Assembly: GCA_963575745.1 (NCBI GenBank) | Contig: CAUYUJ010007446.1 | Location: 1,249,816-1,313,815, forward strand | DNA: 64,000 nt | Direction of reading: 5' to 3' | Source: Prorocentrum cordatum | Lineage: Eukaryota; Sar; Dinophyceae; Prorocentrales; Prorocentraceae | In this document: one piece after another, positions 1 to 10,459 of the stretch | How the letters are laid out: the number at the start of each line of letters is the position of its first letter | How positions within the stretch are numbered: position 1 is the stretch's first letter | Position numbers and translations under genes: made by a program | The notes under the pieces: generated by a model | The model's database searches: none | Told to the model about the DNA's origin: nothing | Seen by the model: the letters and a program-made list of their open reading frames with translations, nothing else

Positions 1-740
1 GGAAGGGGCTTCCCTTCGACTCAATTACGAGGTTGCTCAAGGTCGGCTTGGCTGGAGCCCAGGGGAAGAGGAGTCCCAGGGGGGGCGTCGTATCTGACCC
101 GGGGGGGGGGTCGACACCCCCCCCCCCCTCCCGGCGGGGGAGGGATCAAAGGGAAGGGGCTTCCCTTCGACTCAATTACGAGGTTGCTCAAGGTCGGCTT
201 GGCTGGAGCCCAGGGGAAGAGGAGTCCCAGGGGGGGGCGTCGTATCTGACCCGGGGGGGGGGTCGACACCCCCCCCCCCTCCCGGCGGGGGAGGGATCAA
301 AGGGAAGGGGCTTCCCTTCGACTCAATTACGAGGTTGCTCAAGGTCGGCTTGGCTGGAGCCCAGGGGAAGAGGAGTCCCAGGGGGGGGCGTCGTATCTGA
401 CCCGGGGGGGGGGTCGCCCCCCCCCCCCTCCCGGCGGGGGAGGGATCAAAGGGAAGGGGCTTCCCTTCGACTCAATTACGAGGTTGCTCAAGGTCGGCTT
501 GGCTGGAGCCCAGGGGAAGAGGAGTCCCAGGGGGGCGTCGGAGACCCGGCGGGGGGGATCAAAGGGAAGGGGTCGCTGAGGTCGGCCTGGAGCCCCCCCG
601 TATCTGACCCGGGGGGGGGGTCGACACCCCCCGGGGAGGGATCAAAGGGAAGGGGCTTCCCTTCGACTCAATTACGAGGTTGCTCAAGGTCGGCTTGGCT
701 GGAGCCCAGGGGAAGAGGTCTCCCAGGGAAAGGGAAGGAC
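1..740. repeat. Tandem minisatellite, about 151-bp unit
   Basis: The unit starts with GGAAGGGGCTTCCCTTCGAC and contains long G and C runs. The anchor TTCCCTTCGACTCAATTACG recurs near 10, 161, 312, 461 and 657, giving spacings of 151, 151, 149 and 196; the last unit is rearranged. The array is cut by the left window edge. Long frames through it are repeat translation, not a gene. Confidence 0.93.
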
Positions 741-1990
741 AGAGACGACGAGTACAAAGAATGACGGAGATGACGGCTCGAACGGAAAACCCCCTCACAC
801 ACGCCGACAGGGTCGGCGGATATTTATAGGGAACAGTGATAAACCCCTCCTCGGCGTGGAAGAAGGGGGTTGGAAGAGGAACCTCTCTAGACCACCTACG
901 CCCCGAGGGCTGGTGGGATTATCCTCTCCCTGGCTGGCAAGTTTTGCTCCCGCCCCAGGGTCCTGACCCCGGAGGTCCCCGAAGGGCCTCCAGAGGCCCG
1001 ACAAGGGCCAATAACGAAGAACGTTTGAAGAATGCTCCCCCCACCCAGCCTCTACCCTCGAGGGCAGAACTTGCCCCCCAACCCCCACCCCCGCTCTCCC
1101 CCATCCCCTCCTCTCTCTTCGTATCTGTCGGAATCGTGTTCAGACAAAGGAGCGGCACAGACGCCGCACTACCCCCGGATCCTTCTCGCCGACGCTTTGT
1201 TCCCAAGAGGCTTGAGCATCTTCCTCTTCTTGGGCCCTTGAGGGCACTGGAGAGAGCAGAGTGAACACGCCAACGGTCAGGAACGTTGGCTTAGCGTGTC
1301 GCTCCGCAGGCGCTGGCCCACCACGCTGCGGTGCGACAAGCTATCCACGGCCAGGTTCCCCGGCGTCAACGTCGCGAGCCTTTTCCCAGCCTCCCGCCCC
1401 GCGGAGCGGAGCGACACGCTATCCGCTCGCAGGGCATAGCGTGTCGCCAGGGCCGCCGCGGCGACTCGCTATACTAAAGTTCCCGACCCTACTCTGTTCC
1501 CAAGAGGCTTGACCATCTCCCCCCTCTCGAGCCCCTCCATGGCCCGCCAGAGAGCAGAGTGAGCACGTCTACACGACCGGTAAGGCTTCGGACTGCGCAC
1601 AGGCAGCCCCCCAAGTAGTCCCAGTTGGCATAAACAGGCCTTCCGGAGGCGGCGACGGGGTGTAGAGGGCGCCCCGGACCAATTATTTGGGGGGCCTGTT
1701 GAGGCCAGCTGTGACTTCCTGGGGGGGGGGCTTGTTGAGGGCAGACGTGACTGCCTGTGGGGGCTGTCTGCACGCAACCCGAAGCGTTACCATGCGTCTG
1801 CGTGCGCGACACTGCCATCGTCCGCCGCCACCTTCTCACCCGCGCATCCTCGCCCGCCGGAGGTGTCCCTCGACCAGCCTGGGCCCGACAGCTTCCGCCT
1901 CCGCGTGGTGATCGACCGCGCGCTGTACGGGGCGGAGGAGCAGGACCGCTTCACAGCGCTGCTCGAGGACCCCGCGCCCCAAGGAGGAGG
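741..1990. other. No gene seen; short duplications and palindromes
   Basis: No convincing coding region. It holds a 75-bp direct duplication (1195-1272 and 1492-1568, both with CCAAGAGGCTTGA and GAGAGCAGAGTGA) and a cluster of perfect inverted repeats at 1292-1447, listed separately. Confidence 0.6.
1292..1447. repeat. Nested perfect inverted repeats
   Basis: TAGCGTGTCGCTCCGC at 1292-1307 has its exact 16-nt reverse complement at 1406-1421. GCGACACGCTAT at 1411-1422 pairs exactly with ATAGCGTGTCGC at 1436-1447 across a 13-nt loop. The shared core TAGCGTGTCGC therefore exists in alternating orientations and could form cruciforms. Confidence 0.85.
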
Positions 1991-2004
1991 ACAAAATGGA
2001 AGAT

Positions 2005-2215
2005 GAGGAGGAGGTGGAGAAAGAGGAGGAGGAGGGGGGAGGAAGGAGGAGGAGGAGGAGGAGGAGGAGGAGGAGTAGGAGGAGGGAGGAAGGAGGAGGA
2101 GGAGGAGGAGGAGGAGGGACGAGAGAGGGAGGAGGGAAGAGGAGGAGGAGGAGGAGGAGGAAGAGGAAGAGAGGACGAGGGAAGAGGAGGAGGAGGAGGA
2201 GGAGGAGAAGGAGGG
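2005..2215. repeat. (GGA)n microsatellite, imperfect
   Basis: Almost pure GGA/GAG triplets for about 210 bp, broken by occasional AAG or ACG. Every frame is open on one strand or the other, which explains the poly-E, poly-R and poly-L translations. Confidence 0.95.
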
Positions 2216-3330
2216 ATGAGGCAGCTGGCCAGCGGGGCAAGCGGCCAGGAAGGGGCCCGATGCTGGAGGGGCGGCTGTTGGCTGCTAGCTCCGTCTGCTG
2301 GCCCCTGCTGCGGGCCCATGCTCGCGGCGCACCGCACCGTCGTCGCGTTCGCCTTGGCGGTCCCGTGTATCGAAATGCATAGGGCCCTGCGGGCGCACCC
2401 CCTCGGCTCCAGGACAAGTCACCGCTGAGCGGTGCGCTGGTTCTGGGGTTTGGGGGTTGCGCCCGCTCCCGATCAGAGTGCCTGTGCCTGGACGCGCGGA
2501 CAGACGCGCTCGCCGCTCGGAAGGAGGAGGAGGTGGAGGAGCAGGAGCAGGAGGAGAAGGAGGAGGAGGGAGAGGAGGAGGTGGAGGGGGGAGAGGGAGC
2601 GGAAGGTGAGGAAGCGAGTGAGGAGGAAGCGGAGGAGGGGCAGAGAGGAAGTGGAGGAGCAGTCCCCCCCCCCTGCCCCCCCCCCGCTTCCTTCCTCCAT
2701 CCTTCCTCCTTCCCCAGCCCTACCTCCTGAGCCCCGTTCCTTGGCCCCCCATCCCCCTCCCCGAAACCCCTCCTGAGCTCCCTCCTGAACCCCCCCGAAG
2801 CCCCTTTGAGCCCCCGCCAGCGCGCGACCGAGGAGGCCTTCGCGGCACTCCTTATCAGCCCGCTGCAGGCCGTCTGGCCCAGCGAGCACGCCCCCGCGGC
2901 CCCGGCGTAGGCGGGGCACGCGCGCGCCTCCCTCTACGCCATGCTGAAACGCAACACGTACGGCCGGACCGAAGTAGGAGATCGAGGTCGGCTCGGGGAA
3001 GGTACCCTAACGATTCACTTGCATGTTTGTCGAATGGTTATGTGCATCCCGGGTGAGGGTACCCTCTAGTGCTCATATGGTTCGGAGTGTTTTTGTTGGC
3101 GGAAGGCCCCGCGTTCCTAAAGATCCGGCGGCCCCCTTGTGGGGCCACCAGGCTGTAGGTCGACGTTGCTGCTCCCTGCACCAGTTGTAGCTTCGAGGTT
3201 CCAATGTTACAGTTCTCCTTCCTGCTTCCTATTGTAAACTGTTGAAGTCCGCGCGAGGGGAGGAGCCCCAAACCAGCAATTTACGCCCGGATCGCGTTGC
3301 CTGACTTCGGGAGTGGGCGTGGGACACGAG
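2216..3330. other. No gene seen; second GGA tract
   Basis: Holds another imperfect GGA/GAG tract at 2520-2660 and a C/T-rich stretch at 2670-2800. Nothing coding is recognisable between 2800 and 3330. Confidence 0.55.
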
Positions 3331-3334
3331 AAAG

Positions 3335-3525
3335 TATGCAAGATTCGCGCCCCCGAGGTCATAATCCTTCGTAAGTTACGCAAGATTCGCTTCCCCGAGG
3401 CAACGAGCCCTCGCAAATGATGCAATGTGTGCGTCCCCGTGGAAACAAGCCTTCGCAAATTACGCCGTAGTCGCGTGGACCAGCTCACCTTTGCAAATTA
3501 CATTGAATTCGCATTGCCGAGGCCA
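3335..3525. repeat. Degenerate 42-bp tandem repeat, about 4 copies
   Basis: Units of the form CGCAAGATTCGC...CCCCGAGG...CTTCGCAAATTA start near 3335, 3378, 3420, 3463 and 3500 (partial), with roughly 42-bp spacing. Confidence 0.75.
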
Positions 3526-3529
3526 AGAG

Positions 3530-4060
3530 TGCCCCAAGGCGCCCGAAGATGTTTCCAAGACGGCCCGAGAGAGCCCCAAGAGACCCCAAGAGCGCTCCAA
3601 GAGGCCTCCCGAGAGAGCCCCAAGAGGCCAACATCGCTGATTCCATCAAGGTGTTTGAAGGATGTGGGCCTTCTCGCATTTTCGAATTCTCGACGCTCCA
3701 AGGCAGCCCAAGAAGCTCCAAAGACCGCCCCAAGACAGCCCAAGAGGATCCCAAGACGGCCCAAGAGGGCTCCAAGATTGCCCAAGAAGCATTCAAGACT
3801 GCCCAAAAGGGCCCCAAGACGGCCCCAAGAGGGGCCCAAACAGGGGACCACGAACGGAACATGTTATAGTTGTGTCCCGAGAAGCCCCCAGGAGGCCCCA
3901 AGAGCCCACCAAGAGGCCCCAAGAGGCGCCCACGACGCGCTCAAGAGGCCTCCAAGAGGCCCAAGAGATACCACACGAGGCCCCAAGAGGCCCCCAAAGG
4001 GTGCCCAAGCCGCCTCCAAGAGGCCCCTGAGAGGCCCCCCACGACACCCCAACACATATA
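3530..4060. repeat. AAGAGGCCCC-type 12-bp minisatellite
   Basis: Dense degenerate repetition of CAAGAGGCCCC / CAAGACGGCCCC with about 12-bp period. One strand reads as Lys/Arg/Pro/Gln-rich peptide, the other as Trp/Leu/Gly-rich peptide. The same family recurs at 18750-18870, 24880-25150, 25720-26450 and 27740-28000, and inverted at 27110-27240 and 38510-38700. Confidence 0.88.
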
Positions 4061-5150
4061 CAAGAGGCCAGGCCTCAGACCCACAACCCATGCACGGTGG
4101 CGGGATGGGCCGAAGGCCATTCGGATCATGCCAAGGTCTCAGTATGCGTTGGTGGTTCCTATGCGCCCCCGCATGATGTTTCCAGATGCGCCAAGGCGGC
4201 GCCGAGACGCACCGACGCGGCTCTGATATATCCCATTATGATAAAGAGGGGGCCGACGGCAGGGGGCGAAGCCCTTACGGATATTACTCTGTCCTAGGTC
4301 CGACCATACCGTGGTCAAAACGTCAGTGTTAACACGCTGCGTGTTGGCTCGGCACGTGTTCGCCCGCGCTTGTGCCAACGCATCGCGCCAGACCCACGTG
4401 TTCAGTCTACGCGTTGAGTCCCGTGTCAACACGATGCGGGTTGCGTCTTGCGTATCGGGGCGGCTAGTGGTCGGGGCTCTGCGCGGTGGCCAGGCCGCGC
4501 CGAGCTCACCCGGGGATGACCTCGGCGCGGCTTCCCCGGACGGGGCGCTCGGCCGTTGCAGCGGCGACCGGCACCGCGCGAGGTTGCGTAGAGAGGTGGT
4601 GGCGGCGGCGAGGGCAAGAGGGAGGCAGGGAGCGATGGGGAAGTTGCAAAGATGGCGCCAGATCCGAACGGATCACACACAAAGTTCGGTGTCCATCTTG
4701 CGGTTTGGAAACACGCTTTGGTTCGTCAGTCGTTGGTTTCGACTTGCATCTGGGTGCTGTAATTGCTCCGTCGTGTACAATTGGTGTTTGGCCTCTTCCT
4801 GGAGGAGTGTACGTGAGGATTTGGCCTTTGGCCTGCCCTTCCGCATTGCATGGATGACATCGAAGAGGGCTGCTTCACATGTCGACGTATTCCAATGTAT
4901 TCCAAAACGTGCTTGGTTCTTGCTGAGTTTGCGGTAAATACCCCGGATTCACGTAGGACGGTACGCGCGCCATGCATTACATCTATTCGGTTCCTCCTTG
5001 TTGCTGCTGCGGGCGACAGGCACTTAAGAAGAGGGGGGGCGGAGAAGGGGGCAAGTGAGCTCAACGCCATGCTCTGCGGCTTTGCGTTCTGTGATGCCGC
5101 AGCGCCGCGCGCTAAATAACGGGATCGCGCAAACCGTCATTTGGGCATGT
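4061..5150. other. No feature recognised
   Basis: Mixed GC-rich sequence. Frames of about 120-200 codons exist on both strands, but none shows a recognisable motif and they overlap one another, so none is called. Confidence 0.4.
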
Positions 5151-5345
5151 AGGTGTTTTGCACCCCGCCGTGCTTGTAGGAGCCCACCAAAGGGGCGATA
5201 GTTGCGCAGCCGCGAGTTTTCAAATTATCCACGTTGCCCTGCATTCCGCCGTGCTTCACAGGAGCCCACGAACCTAACGACACTTGCGCAGTTCGCAGCT
5301 CCCGAGGGGGCCGCGAGGTCTCAAATGACCCGCGTTGCCGTACAT
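5150..5345. repeat. Dispersed CCGCCGTGCTT block, two copies
   Basis: CCGCCGTGCTT followed by AGGAGCCCAC occurs at about 5167 and 5250, each followed by GCGCAG. Related sequence (CCGCCGTACTT, CCACCGTGCTT) recurs near 8270 and 8628. Both loci lie just upstream of an AATCACAGACC array. Confidence 0.65.
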
Positions 5346-5710
5346 TCCCGGCAGGTTCCGAATCACAAACTAAACATTGAATCACAGACCGCGGCGAATC
5401 ACAGACCGCGCGCGCCGAATCACAGACAGCACACATTGAATCACAGACCGCGCGCGCCGAATCATAGACAACATACATTGAATCAGACCACACGCGACGA
5501 ATCACAGACATCACACATTGAATCACAGACCGTACGCGACGAATCACAGATAGCGCACGTTGAATCACAGACCGCACGCGGCGAATCACAGACAGCACAC
5601 ATTGAATCACAGACCGCACGTGACGAATCATAGACCGCACATGCTGAATCACAGACTGCACGCGACGAATCACAGATCGCACATTTAATCACGTACCACA
5701 GGAACCGAAC
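5345..5710. repeat. AATCACAGACC tandem array
   Basis: Half-units of about 20 bp (GAATCACAGACCGCACGCGA and GAATCACAGACAGCACACAT) alternate, giving a roughly 40-bp higher unit. Spacing is irregular and the spacers are themselves repeats, so this is not a CRISPR. Related arrays: 8790-9000, and inverted at 17140-17480 and 18000-18260. Confidence 0.85.
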
Positions 5711-5734
5711 CACAAACCAAACATTAAATCGCAA

Positions 5735-6000
5735 ATTGCGCAGAATAGAATCGGAGACCGCCAGAAATAAACGGTCGCAATGGATTCCATGGTTGGACCT
5801 AAATTTCAATGAAATTACATTGGTTTCCGTAATGGCGGATTCGGGCTTCAATAACCGGACCCGGGTTTCCACATTTGTGGGCCGCAATTTCCATATTTTT
5901 TCGGACCGCAGTTTCCATATTCGCGGACATCATGGCGTGTTGCATAATTGCGGATTCAGGTTTCCATATTGTCAAATTCGTGTGTTCATCAATGTTGAGT
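5735..6000. repeat. Degenerate GCGGATTCGGGTTTCCATATT repeat
   Basis: The motif TTTCCATATT, preceded by GCGGATTC- or GGACCGCA-like sequence, recurs about every 30-45 bp. It is strongly diverged. Confidence 0.55.
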
Positions 6001-6364
6001 TGGGTTTACATCGATCGGGACCCCATTTCCAATCGTTGCGGATTGGTCCCTACGAAATGTTATCTTATTTCCCAGGTTCTTCGAAGTTCGAGTTTTTTCC
6101 CTAACCGTTTTAATAATTAACTACCCATCACGGACATTCACGACAGCAACACTGATAGCAAGACGACAGCGATAATGCTTGCAATGGAATTGGCGGCGGC
6201 GGCGGCGGCAGGGGTGGCGCCCGCGGCGACGTTCTCAGAAACGCTCTCTTTATTCCCAACCTTCCTTGGTTGGGCATTCGTTTTGAATAGAGCAATGTGG
6301 TCTCCACTTTCTCCTTTCCTCCTGCCTCCCGTCCCGCCTCCCTCTTGCCTCCTCTTGTCTTGCT

Positions 6365-6890
6365 TGCGGGGGGCCGCGATCTGTGAAACTGTCGCCACTT
6401 TCGAGGCTGCTGGGGGGCCCAGCACAGTGACGCCACGAGCGGGTTTAAATTAGACCTCGCCATCCCTGGGGGGCTGCGATGTGCGAAACTGTCGCCACTT
6501 TCGAGGCCTGCTGGGGGGCCCAGCACAGTGACGCCACGGGCGGATTCAAATTAGACATCGCCATCCCTTGGGCGCTGCCATATGTGAAACTGTCTCCACT
6601 TTCGAGGCCTGCTGGGGGACCCAGCACAGTGACGCCACGGGCGGATTCAAATTAAACCTCGCCATCCCTGGGGGGCTGCGATCTGTGAAACTGTCGCCAC
6701 TTTCGAGGCCTGCTGGGGGGCCCAGCACAGTGACGCCACGGGCGGATTCAAATTAGACCTCGCCATCCTTGGGGGGCTGCGATCTGTGAAACTGTCGCCA
6801 CTTTCGAGTTCTGTTGGGGGGGCCAGCACAGTGACGCCACGGGCGGATTCAAATTAGACCTCGCCATCTTTGGGGGGCTGCGATCTGAGA
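6365..6890. repeat. 101-bp tandem repeat, five copies
   Basis: The anchor TGTGAAACTGTCGCCACTTT (with small variants) occurs near 6383, 6484, 6585, 6686 and 6787, a period of 101 bp. Each unit also contains CCCAGCACAGTGACGCCACG. The 60-residue frames on the minus strand are one repeat unit each. Confidence 0.93.
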
Positions 6891-7690
6891 TCCCCGCTTT
6901 CGAAGTGGCTAGGTTTGCTCAGGGATTGTAACTAATCAGTTTTATCTAACCCTTGTCCTGTAGCCATTGTCCTGCGAGTCTCCCGAATTCCGTCTGCAGA
7001 CATATGTAACCTTCGTTCCGTCATCGCCCACCTTATGAAGTGTCCTAAACTATTTGCGCCCCGCGTTTGCGCAGGGATCGGGTACGTCGCCAGGGTAGTG
7101 TTATTGTGTTTTTTTCCTCCTGTCTTCTGTTTCTCCTTCTCTCGGCTTGCTAGTTCTTGGCTGCCCAAGGCGAGAGACAGGGAGTAGAGGGAAGCTGAGT
7201 AAGGAGATAAACGAGGAGTAAGATACAGAAGCCACGAAGAAAGAAATAACAAAAAGAAAAAGGAAAAGGAAGAAATTGGGATAAGGGGAAACAAAGGGAG
7301 AGGACGAAGGAAGGAAATGAGAGGAGGAAGGAAGGGGGAAAAATAAATAAGGGGAAGCCAGCCGAAATGTTGGCCCTGGCCCTCATCACCAGACGTTACA
7401 ATATCGAATGGTTCGTTACATGTGAATGGTTCTTGCTGCATCAATTTCAATCGACTGTGGGAGCGCATCTGCTATAACCATGAAGGTATCATTCGCGTGC
7501 ATGGCGCTGCTTAGCTTGCTGACTGCGCCGCGTTTCACCTATGCTTAGAGAATGTTAAAAGAAGAAGCAGGAGGCGCACGAATCCATTGGCGAACTGACA
7601 TTTTTTCCATTGTCTCTCTGAAGGCGTCTTCACGTTCAATTTCACACTATCGCACATCAAATTATAAGTTTCTTTTGAGTTAAATCGCAG
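6891..7690. other. No gene seen; purine-rich stretch
   Basis: 7180-7360 is a purine-rich (A/G) strand with no regular period. The remainder is ordinary-looking AT-richer sequence with no recognisable coding region. Confidence 0.45.
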
Positions 7691-8245
7691 GATCACCGGT
7701 TCAACAATCCTTACAGGTCAACTCGGATCACTAGATCCATCAGACGACCAGATCAGCCAAATGTAGATCGATCAGCCGGCCGGATCAGCCGGATTAGTAG
7801 ATCAGTTGGCCATATCACCGGATCGCCAGGTCAAAATGGCTTAATCACCGGATCAGCGGGATCAATGGATCAATCAATCTTCAGTCATTGTATCAGCAGA
7901 CCAGATCACCAAATCATTTGGCCGGTTCACTTGATCAGATGGCCAGAACACCAGGTCCCCAATCACCTGATCAGCTGTCCCGATCACCAGATCAGCCGCC
8001 GGATCGTCGGATCAATTGACCAGAACACGTAATCATCGGATCATTGGGTCAGTTGGCCGGACTGGAGCACCAATCAGCCACATCACCAGATCAGTTGGCC
8101 AAAACACGGACCAGCTGACTCAATCACCAGATCAGCTTGATCTACCAAATCAGCTGGATCACCGGCTCAGTTGGCCAGAATTCTACATCACTGGATCACC
8201 GGATCACTTGGATGACCCGATCACCGGATCAATCGGATGAAATTG
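7690..8245. repeat. GATC-rich degenerate repeat block
   Basis: Short motifs such as ACCGGATCAG, AGTTGGCCAGA and GATCACC recur irregularly, giving two to four GATC sites per 60 bp. A smaller block of the same kind lies at 9000-9125 around GATCCGG and GATCCAGTG. Confidence 0.75.
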
Positions 8246-8789
8246 ATGATTGGGAATTTCCCATGCGTTCCGCCGTACTTTCTAAAAACCCGCAGAGATT
8301 GAGAATGGAAAGGTGCATTTCTAATGGAACGGCGAGGTTTCCAAGGGTCAGCATTGATTTGCTCTCCGCCGCGCCTCCACGACACGTCGCAAGAAGTATG
8401 CAATTCGCCGCTCTTGCCGAAATTGCCCCGAATTTTCGAATAACCTGCGCAGTTCTACATTTTGCTATAAGGGTCGACGATTTTTGCAATCTTCAGCCAG
8501 GCCCGGAGCTGGCCTTCACATGACTTGGGCAAGGTGCTTCTGCACCCGACCGTATTTCTTAACAATTAATTCGCAGCCTCCTAACAAGATCGCGACATTT
8601 CGAAATTACCTGTTTTGCCTTGCATCCCACCGTGCTTCCCGAACGCTAACGAAAATGCGGAGATCCGGGCAAGACTTGCAAGCGGGTTGTAATTCGGCGA
8701 TTCAATTATAAAGATGTCGCAACAGCGCAAGAAGAATGTTTTCAGAGAAGTTCTCGGTATCATTTTTGATTATTTTTCGTCTCCCCCTG
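8246..8789. other. No gene seen; relics of the CCGCCGTGCTT family
   Basis: Contains diverged CCGCCGTACTT (8268) and CCACCGTGCTTCC (8628) relics that precede the AATCACAAACC array, mirroring the order at 5150-5710. No coding region recognised. Confidence 0.45.
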
Positions 8790-9000
8790 CAAACAAAGAA
8801 TGAACCACGCGCCGCGCGCACCGAATCACAAACAACTCACCTTGAATCTCACACCGCGCGCGCCGAATCACAAAAACATCTATTGAAGCATAGCGCGCGA
8901 CGAATCACAAACCGCGCGCACCGAATCACAAATAACACATATAACCGCGCAAGCCGGATCACAAAGAGCACACATTGAATCACAAACCGCACGCGACGGT
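8790..9000. repeat. AATCACAAACC array
   Basis: CGAATCACAAACCGCGCGCA-type units, the same family as 5345-5710 but more diverged (CACAAA instead of CACAGA). Confidence 0.75.
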
Positions 9001-9174
9001 CACCGCCTGATCCGGCCAGTGGATCCAGTGATTTGGTGATCCAATGATCCGGCATCATGGATAGCTGATTTGGTGATCCGGCAAATCCACTTGATCTGGT
9101 GGTGGGGCAGTAAATCGAATGATCAAATGATTTCGCGTTTACAAATTAATGCGGGGATCAAGCTGACCTGGCCA

Positions 9175-9295
9175 ACGACGCATGCAAGTTGTAGCGCTGG
9201 GTCCTTCCGCGGAATTCCTTAGCACCACGAAACGCGTGAACTCTCTGCGGACACGGGCGAAACTGAGGAGAGGTGTGCCAATGACGCACGTATAC
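9175..9295 (+). repeat. Single diverged copy of the 90-bp array monomer
   Basis: ACGACGCATGCAAGTTGTAGCGCTGGG, the central TTCCGCGGAATTCC and AGCACCACGAAACGCGTGA follow the order of the monomer tandemly repeated at 21151-22403 and 57540-59110. It lies about 400 bp upstream of an intact copy of the domain that the 21-kb array interrupts. Confidence 0.6.
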
Positions 9296-9404
9296 CGCAA
9301 CATTGCGGATAGAAAACGTATGAAAATGGGACGACATGTGCGTGGATAACGCATGCGGGCGGCGGTGCGACGGTCTTAAATGCAAGTCTAGACGGGCCGC
9401 GAAA

Positions 9405-9495
9405 TGTGCAAATGATGTGCCAGAATGCGCGTGCCGAAATAAGTACGAAACGTTTAAATGATGTGTCAGAATGCGCGCGCCGAAATAAGTACGCA
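9405..9495. repeat. 45-bp direct duplication
   Basis: AAATGATGTG-CAGAATGCGCG followed by GCCGAAATAAGTACG appears at 9411-9449 and again at 9456-9492. Confidence 0.8.
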
Positions 9496-9678
9496 CGCGG
9501 GCGTTGACAATGTTATTTTGGCAATTCCCCCCCCCCCCCCCCCCGCACCGAAGCGCGCGCGTAACTCGGAATGCTTATCGCCAAACCCGAATGGGGTGAA
9601 ACGCGGGACTTGCACAGCCGCGACACGCGGCAAAGCTGGGGAAAAAAACAAGAGGAAAAAGAACCGTGATAAAGCTTC

Positions 9679-10293
9679 ATGAACTATTACAAAAGGTGCG
9701 TGAAACGCAGCGAGAAAAGAGAAAAACAATTGGAACTCGTAGCTGCATGGAGGCAAATTGTCCTTGAAGCGGGCGGACACGTACCAAATCGGAATATCGA
9801 ACGGTTGCTACACACTATTCACATCCTTGTAGCAGCGGATGATATGCGACGACTTGACATAACAGTCACTGGTAGTAATGTGGCAACCGGCTTACCATTG
9901 TCTTGCGATGTTACGGCGGCGGGACCCATCTCGCGAAGCGGGGAAGCACGGAGCGGCACAAGCAATCGCGAACGGGCATTGTTGGAAAGAGCAAAAACAG
10001 AGAACGATACCACATATACCGAAGTACGGGACAGCGGATTGGGAAGTTTTCAATGCTTAGGTGCGGAGGTTTATGGCAGGTGGGGAACCCAAGCCATTGC
10101 GTTAGTTCCCGCCTGTTCTAAAGAATCAGCGCGAGACTTCCATCTACATATCCGGTGTGGCTTCGCTTTGAATTTGCAGCGACGATGGCGGGGCATCTTG
10201 GGAGTGGCTCTGCAAACGGCCGCGGCAAGATGCGTTGTGATGCTTGGCGGGGACCTACTACGCACACAGCTTGATCCTCCTTGTCCTCTCTAG
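9679..10293 (+). CDS. Orphan retroelement-associated domain, putative nuclease fold
   Basis: An intact 204-residue frame. The ATG at 9679 is simply the first in frame; the protein could begin upstream in a lost or shifted frame. Visible blocks, in order, are AAWRQIVLEAG (about 23-33), NRNIERLL, MRRLDITV, GLPLSCDVT, GTSNRERALLE, YTEVRDSGLGS, CLGAEVYGRWG and QRRWRGILGVALQ. I recognise this block order as a module very common in dinoflagellate reverse-transcriptase-like predicted proteins. The RxLD-x-hV plus hCDVT pair resembles the acidic core of PD-(D/E)xK restriction-like endonucleases, but that is inference. A broken second copy lies at 20700-22780. The frame ends about 46 bp before the TCC tract that precedes LINE element 1. 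It could be the 3' end of a truncated retroelement rather than a host gene; no upstream reverse transcriptase is visible. Confidence 0.6.
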   Translation: MNYYKRCVKRSEKREKQLELVAAWRQIVLEAGGHVPNRNIERLLHTIHILVAADDMRRLDITVTGSNVATGLPLSCDVTAAGPISRSGEARSGTSNRERALLERAKTENDTTYTEVRDSGLGSFQCLGAEVYGRWGTQAIALVPACSKESARDFHLHIRCGFALNLQRRWRGILGVALQTAAARCVVMLGGDLLRTQLDPPCPL

Positions 10294-10338
10294 CGGACCT
10301 ACAAGTCCTGTGGGTGGTCGCAGGTGCGCCTTGTTCCC

Positions 10339-10391
10339 CCTCCTCTCCTTCCTCCTCCTCCTCCTCCTCCTCCTCTTCCTCCTCCTCCTCC
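10339..10391 (+). repeat. (TCC)n tract abutting the spliced leader of element 1
   Basis: An imperfect TCC run ends exactly where the DinoSL sequence begins. It is read as the target-side flank of the insertion. Confidence 0.9.
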
Positions 10392-10413
10392 TCCGTAGCC
10401 ATTTTGGCCCAAA
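10392..10413 (+). other. Genomic DinoSL remnant, 5' end of element 1
   Basis: 22 nt with 20 matches to the dinoflagellate spliced-leader consensus (core CCGTAGCCATTTTGGC). The differences are C for T at position 18 and A for G at position 22. A leader present in DNA is expected when trans-spliced mRNA has been reverse transcribed and integrated. Confidence 0.9.
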
Positions 10414-10459
10414 CACGCTGCGTTGCAAGCATCGCTCGCGTCCCTGTGCAGTTCCAGCC

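Noticed and set aside
5345-5710. CRISPR-like spaced repeats (GAATCACAGACC with variable intervals)
   Set aside because: The intervals are themselves repeats of the same family, spacing is irregular and the genome is eukaryotic. It is a minisatellite.
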